The notes beneath the pieces are model-generated. The model was not told the DNA's origin. It saw only the letters and a list, made by a program, of their open reading frames with translations, and searched no databases. From positions 71,064,012-71,128,011 of the forward strand of contig NC_073692.1 in the NCBI RefSeq assembly GCF_029784155.1: a stretch of 64,000 nucleotides of DNA, written 5' to 3'. Source of the stretch: Uranotaenia lowii. Lineage: Eukaryota > Arthropoda > Insecta > Diptera > Culicidae. Shown here piece by piece: positions 58,334-64,000 of this stretch (the stretch's first letter is position 1; the number at the start of each line of letters is the position of its first letter). Made by a program: the position numbers and the translations under genes.

Positions 58334-60606
58334 CATGGCCTTAGGAACGGGGGGGGTTTTGGGGGTTAAACCCCCCCCCATGAGGGTCCAAAAAAGAAAG
58401 CGAGGTATTCTACTCTAGACTGAAAATTTTAAATTCATAATCAAATTATGATAATAGAGCAAAGATATTCAAGAGTAACTATCTGAACTAAAAACTAATG
58501 CAAAAACCTCAAAAATCCATCCCAAGCTTAAAATTTGCTACAGTTTTCAAAATTTTCCCACTGCTTCATAGAATAAGGTTGTCAGACTTTTTTCAGCACG
58601 TATCCGGGCCGGACAAATCCATGCTGTTTTATATTAAAACCTGGCAACAGCCGGGTATTTGGTTTCAAAATTGTCGACCAAAATCCAGGCAATACCGGGT
58701 AATTTTGGTCAAAAACAAGGAATTGCTCATCAAAAATCTATAAAAAAAAAACTTAAAAAAACCTTTCATGATCGTTTTTTTTTAAACTTGCTGCAACAAT
58801 TTTGGACGCATAAATAAAAAAAAATAACTACACAATTTGTTTTTTTTTTAGTTTGATTTAAGAATGAGAATGAAAACAAACCCGGGCATAATCCGGGCTT
58901 TTTCAATGAAATCCGGAAAACGGGGCTGACCGGACTTTTCCCAAATTTATATTAAATATCCGGGCCAATCCGGTTAAAACCAGGCAATCTGGCAATCTGA
59001 TTATAGAAATTCAGTTCTGAATATTAAATTTTAAATCAAACCCATTTTGAAGTTTCTGGTTCCATATTCCCATAACAAAAATTATATTTCGACATATTTT
59101 CGTATTTCTGATTCTGTATCAAGTTTAGGATTCTTGATTTTCACTTCGAGTAATCATAAGAAATTAAGAACGGAAAGCTGCTTTGAAATCCTGGCTCAAA
59201 TTCGGTTTTGCATTTCATATAAAATTTGAATAATGTTTCTCGAAAATCACATGCATTTGCAGTAGATTTCAAATTATAAAAAAAGAAGAATTTTGTTTTA
59301 TATTGATATTCGAAATTCTTAAACTTTATTTTAGCACAAAATTTAAACATATAAAGCTTCTAGGTGGCGATCCTAAATTGAAAACTCAGATTCAGTTTCA
59401 TCATTTGAAATTCACATTTTTAACCAGATTCACAAAATAGATAAAAAATCAATCATTGAAATGTTGAATGAAGATTAAACCAGCTCTACAGAATTTAAAT
59501 AATAGATTCATGAATGAGGGCTCAAAGGCTTGGATAATTAAGTTCTAATCTAGAAGTAAGATTCCTAAATCATATTTTTTGTACATTTCAAAAATCGTAT
59601 AGATATTTGGAAACAGATTCAAAGTTCAATTGAATGAGTTTTTCAATCAACATAAAATAGTTGAGAAATTCAATAGAACATGAACTTAAAAATTTGCTTG
59701 TCAATTCAATTTCCAAATATCATATTTTTAATCTGAATTAGTTTGTACATACAATTCAACGGAAAATCACAAATCTAAAGTTGAATTTGAGTAAATTTTC
59801 AAAGTTATGATTCCTGCAAAATATCCCAAACTATATTAAAAAAAATCATTCACAAGATTTTTATCATGGAATTGATTCTTCATGAAAATTATTTCCAGTT
59901 AAAGAAACATGTACCTGATCTTCACTTAAAAAATGTGCATAAAATACTTTAGTTTTTCAGTGTATTGTTAAACATTATAAATATTGCAGTTTCCTGCAGC
60001 CTTATTTCAAACTAAAATCATAAATTTAGTTCAAGTTTGCATCAAACATATTTGATCCAAAATTTTTTCATCTCTTACTGTTTTTATTTTGTAAAATTTG
60101 ATTTATTTTCATCAAAGCTTAGAATCTTAGAATTTGCAAAAGAGTTTAGAAGATTGGGCTTGTTTGATTTGAGTAAAGAATAAGTTTTTTTTTACAAGAA
60201 ATTGAAGGCTACCCTAGAAAGAATTTATTTTATGCTAAAATCAAATAACTTTGATCTACCAGACTTTTAAACAAATTCAAAAATTTTAACCATTGATGAA
60301 AGCAAATTTCATATTTTGGCTTCAATACAAAAATTTAGCTCACCCTTTAGGCTAAGGACCACTGTTTTAAAGTTACTTTTTTAAGGTTTTTTTAAATGAC
60401 ACTATATCATCCTTGTGGCATTCGTGTCTTCTCTAAAATTACAATTTCATACAAACTCTATTAATGAGTACTTAAAAATGAAAAATCATCTAGTTACAAA
60501 CATAATTTATTTTATTTTTTTTATTCGTGTGTTGTTGGGCAAAAAATCATAGGTAAATATAAGTCACCAAACCCCCCCCCATGAGTCGGTTCTTCCTACG
60601 GCCCTG
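58334..60606 (-). mobile_element. hAT-type element, CAGGGCCGTAGGAA family, copy 2
   Basis: Right end (inverted) CAGGGCCGTAGGAAGAACCG and left end CATGGCCTTAGGAACGGGG; the exact octamer ATGCAAAA flanks it at 58326-58333 and 60607-60614. It runs opposite to copy 1. A different MITE is nested at 58574-59000. It keeps an unoccupied site (60241-60248) for the MITE found in copy 1. No transposase is seen. Confidence 0.93.
58574..59000. mobile_element. Nested MITE with TAAGGTTGNCAGA ends
   Basis: Left end TAAGGTTGTCAGACT; right end, inverted, TCAGATTGCCAGATTGCC. Flanking octamers TCATAGAA (58566-58573) and TTATAGAA (59001-59008) match 7/8. The inside has several ATCCGGGCC/CCGGG motifs. Copy 1 of the host element shows the single target (TTCTATAA at 47210-47217). 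Same family as 4386. Confidence 0.88.
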
Positions 60607-60614
60607 ATGCAAAA

Positions 60615-61138
60615 TTAAAGATTACATGAATTCAGTGAGTGTCCCCAAAGAAATTGTTTTATTTGGATGCACCCGAATAAAGTTACAAGCCGCCCAACTT
60701 TCAATAGTGTAATTTGTATTAGTGTATTTCCACTTTCCACATGGGGTAAAGAATGACAGAATGTTAGTTTACTTTATATTTTTAGAATTCTTAGAAAGTT
60801 ACATGATATGCAAAGTACAGAAACGTTGACAGTCAAACGAGAGACAGTTACATATATTTTTTCCACATTTTTTAGCATAATTCAGTACTGTATAAGAATT
60901 CAAAAAATTTTAATGAAAAAAACTCTTTTAACAAATATAAAACCTTAAAAAAATATCTCATTTTTTAAACTATTTAAACAATAAAAATTATTCAAAAACA
61001 GTTTCGGTTTTTTGCATAATATGCTCAGTTAAAGGTCAAGTTATTTCCGTTGACAATTTTTTCTCAACGGATGCATAGACCATGTAGAGGGTGAACGATA
61101 AATCCCTTATGAATAATCAATTTTTTCCGTTTGAAGTT
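60615..61138. other. Unassigned AT-rich tract
   Basis: Nothing supported here. Confidence 0.4.
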
Positions 61139-61215
61139 GGAACTCATGGACTGGAACTCATGGACATCGGCTCAGCAGGTAACTGTTTTGCCAACTGAGC
61201 TACATCACAAGCCCA
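61139..61215 (-). mobile_element. tRNA-headed SINE, family 1, head only (copy C)
   Basis: Minus-strand GGGCTTGTGATGTAGCTCAG, GTTGGCAAAACAG and GAGCCGATGTCC match the heads of copies A and B; TAGCTCAGTTGG is the best A box of the three. The body is missing. GGAACTCATGGACT is duplicated in tandem at its far end. Confidence 0.65.
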
Positions 61216-62500
61216 GTAAAAATAAACGGAGATTTCTTTCCACCCCTTAATATTTTAATTTGATAAACTTTACAGTTATTTCTACAATATTTTGCCACAA
61301 ATGTCACTGATTCGGGTCAATTAGGGTACTGTAATATATCTTGCTAATGCGATTTTGTATCTCATCAGATCTTAGAAAATAACCATTCTCCGATGCTCTT
61401 GTGCTGTCAGATTATCGATAAATTCTATGATTTTCTGTTGTCCTTGATGCTGCCAGAAACAGTAAAACCATTTATGACACTTGAGATAAATTGGAAAATT
61501 TCCATTTCCCTGTGCCCTCCTCACCATCATGTATGATGCTCCCCATTCGAAGTCGCCCAAGCATAAAGCAACAAAAGAAGATTAAAATGGAAGCATAACC
61601 TACCAGCTGCACACACACACCTTAGAAAAGCATGCAAAAACACAAAATAAAAAGTTAAAATCCGCTATATCTCGGAGACGACATACCATCAAACTAATTG
61701 CATTTATCACCCAAAGCCAAGTGATGTGGGTGAGTGTGCCTACATATGTACATAAGGTAAGTGTGCTTTATATTGTCAGTGTTCAAATTTGAGCTCAACA
61801 TGTCTCGTAAAATAAACAATTTATTTTTGTTTGAGTGATATGTAACTACCCTACATGCATGTGTTAAGGTGCCAACGGCCATGTCAGTTATGGCAGAGCA
61901 CACAGATCCCAACCGAACTCAAATTCTTCCTGATGGCATGACATCGTTTACTTTATTCGTTGAATCTGATTTTCTGCGGCAAAAAAAGACAAACAGCTAG
62001 ACTTGCACGAAGAAATACCTACGACGATGGACGTGGAAAAGTCTCGGGACTAAAAACATCAGCTTTTATCTTCGGTGCATAAATTTCCGCAACCATTTTT
62101 GGGTGGGGTTAGGTTTGAGCATCATCAGACGGTCAAATTAACTTCTTTGACAGTCAAAACACATTAAAAAAATGGAAGTTTAAGGTAAATGACTAAATTT
62201 ACTATGCTAACTTTTTGGTTCCGTTAGGAAGTTTGAAGTAGTAAACACTTTGGATTGGATATTTTGAATCATCTGCCTATAAAATTCATTTATACATAAA
62301 AATGAAAATTTCTCATGGCAATGATATTTAGAAACCTGACTAGCTTGACTTCCATACGATTCCCTACTATTTTTAATCTTTTGTATCTATGAGATATATA
62401 TCTATTCCTTTTGTGTTGTTTTCTCTTAGATTTCGGTAAATCTTATTTTGAAAATATCTATTTGATATCACTTTATGCACAAACCAATTCCCACAGAGAC
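61216..62500. other. Unassigned AT-rich tract
   Basis: No gene or repeat boundary supported. Short frames only. Confidence 0.4.
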
Positions 62501-62504
62501 TGGG

Positions 62505-62790
62505 GTCAGTTTTGAATTTCTCAAACCCTGGGGTCTTGAAAGCTCAATTTTGGTTCAAAACTCATCCAAGATTTGTGCAGAATTTTAAGTAACGTTTACA
62601 TGAGTTAATTTGAACTATCAGGTTCGTCTGAGAAAATTGAATATTTTGTACTGGAAAATCATCATTACTTTTGTTTTTCTCTGGAACCGAGCCTGCTTAT
62701 GGTTTTGCGCCAATTTATAAATTCTCCTAAGGAAATTTTGCGCTGAACAACATTGTTGAAGAAAGCAACTTCATATCTAATTATTCAAAA
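62505..62790 (+). repeat. Half copy of the foldback element
   Basis: Aligns with the left arm of 38496-39216: TCTCAAACCCTGGGGTC, TTGGTTCAAAACTCATC, AATATTTTGTACTG and GGAACCGAGCCTGCT. It includes the about 90 bp that the right arm there lacks. No inverted partner follows, so it is a solo arm. Confidence 0.75.
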
Positions 62791-62879
62791 AAGTTACAAA
62801 CCATTCTAAGAAACATTTCTTTTCTGCTTGGTTATTAAGTTAAATATCACAGCTAACGTATAACACATTTCTAATGCTA

Positions 62880-63055
62880 TGACGGCTGGTGTGGCTCAGT
62901 AGAATGAATTCCACATCGCTAATTGTTGATTGATCGAGGGCGTCAATTTTGAACAGAGGTCAAATGAATGGAACCTGAAATTGACAGCACATCCACAATG
63001 CTCAAAACTGATGCTCTCTATATACATCAATAAAAGCGCCGACCACGTTCTAGTA
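62880..63055 (+). mobile_element. tRNA-headed SINE, family 2, interrupted by mariner
   Basis: Head GGTGTGGCTCAGTAGAATGA (A box), then GATCGAGGG in the B-box position, GACAGCACATCCACAATGC, AAAACTGATGCTCTCT and CACGTTCTAGTA. The sequence breaks at the TA (63054-63055), where a DD37E mariner begins. The other copy continues past this point. Confidence 0.7.
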
Positions 63056-63145
63056 AAGGGTGATACGGTCAAAATTTGGTCAATATCAACTTGACGTATT
63101 TCTTTCAATTTTGCATTTAAAAAACCTGAACACCCCTCATTTTGA

Positions 63146-63470
<325 letters not shown>

Positions 63471-63486
63471 CTCTTCTGTTTTCAAA

Positions 63487-64000
63487 ATGCCGTCCAAGGT
63501 AGAAGAGCAGCGTATCAAAATGTTGCTCGCGCATCGCGAAAATCCGAGCTACTCGCACGCAAAGCTGGCAAAATTGTTTAAAGTTGCCCAATCAACTGTT
63601 ACAAATGTTATTGTAGTGTTTGGGGCACGTTTGTCGACAGCCAGGAAGTCTGGATCGGGGGGAAATCGAAAACCGGAAGCCGCTGAGACGACAAAGAGAG
63701 TTGCCGGTAGTTTCAAGCGAAACCCTCTTTCCAAGATGCCGTGCATCGAGCCAAAAAACGAGCCGGACTATCGACTTACAAGAAGGTAATGACTCCAAAT
63801 CGCAATGATAAACAAAATACGACGGCCGACGGCTGACGAAGTTTGACTGCGTGGTAATGGACGACGAAATCTACGTCAAAGCCGACTACAAGCAGCTTCC
63901 GGGACAGGAGTTTTATACGCCAAAAGGAAGGGGAAAGGTAGCAGATATTTTTAAGCACATGAAACTGTCAAAGTTCGCGAAGAAATATCTGGTTTGGCAA
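63487..64000 (+). pseudogene. DD37E transposase, inactivated, partial (copy 3)
   Basis: Starts MPSKVEEQRIKMLLAHRENP and keeps the first helix-turn-helix region (SYSHAKLAKLFKVAQSTV). After SFKRNP a deletion of about 50 bp removes most of the second helix-turn-helix and shifts the frame. Another deletion removes the segment before LTKFDC. CVVMDDEIYVKADYK (first Asp) and HMKLSKFAKKYLVWQ follow to the window end. The second Asp and Glu lie outside the window. Confidence 0.85.

Noticed and set aside
61139..61215. Possible tRNA gene
   Set aside because: It has an A box and weak B box, but no acceptor stem closes and the head is shared with two dispersed copies, so it is a SINE head.

Overview
This 64 kb window is AT-rich eukaryotic DNA, most likely from a mosquito or other dipteran genome. 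The grounds are DD37E-type Tc1/mariner transposases, EN-RT non-LTR retrotransposons with a YADD box, a Penelope-like element, tRNA-headed SINEs, many hAT-type MITEs with 8-bp target duplications, and the dispersed repeat ending in a run of GACA. Mosquito origin is an inference from repeat style; I recognised no host gene. The window reads as a repeat-dense intergenic or intronic tract. There are no operons, bacterial genes or CRISPR arrays, and no previously undescribed system with an assignable function was found.

Layout. 0-6.6 kb: the tail of a tandem-repeat element, two short TIR elements, an EN/RT retrotransposon relic on the minus strand, and a third MITE. 6.6-16.9 kb: a MITE with perfect 27-bp ends, a SINE, a long direct-repeat pair, and hAT-type elements at 9.9-10.7 and 11.8-13.3 kb. 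16.9-19.0 kb: about 190 copies of a 9-bp satellite lying between hAT-like ends. 19.8-26.8 kb: a mariner relic interrupted by a 5.85 kb insert that holds a tandem-repeat element and the best-preserved retrotransposon (EN plus RT, one frameshift and one in-frame stop). 27.5-28.8 kb: a full-length but dead DD37E mariner. 29.2-34.4 kb: TIR elements (three with clear target duplications) and a SINE. 37-43 kb: two more mariner relics, an RT relic split by a foldback element with a 10-bp duplication, and a degenerate inverted TGACAAAAA-rich tract. 43.9-44.7 kb: a second 9-bp satellite one base different from the first. 45.2-47.5 and 58.3-60.6 kb: two opposite-facing copies of one hAT-type element; each carries a different nested MITE and each supplies the empty site for the other. 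49-51.8 kb: a 17-bp satellite. 54-57 kb: a DD37E mariner inserted in a retrotransposon, then a Penelope-like element with inverted terminal repeats. 62.9-64 kb: a SINE interrupted by a third DD37E mariner whose 5' leader has expanded into about 161 GT units; it runs off the window.

The loci work together only as an insertion stratigraphy. Mariner landed in LINE, mariner in SINE, MITE in hAT, foldback in LINE, and LINE in a TIR-bounded insert in mariner. Several tandem arrays appear to have grown inside elements. All coding regions seen are decayed; long open frames over the satellites and the GT tract are artefacts of repeat length.
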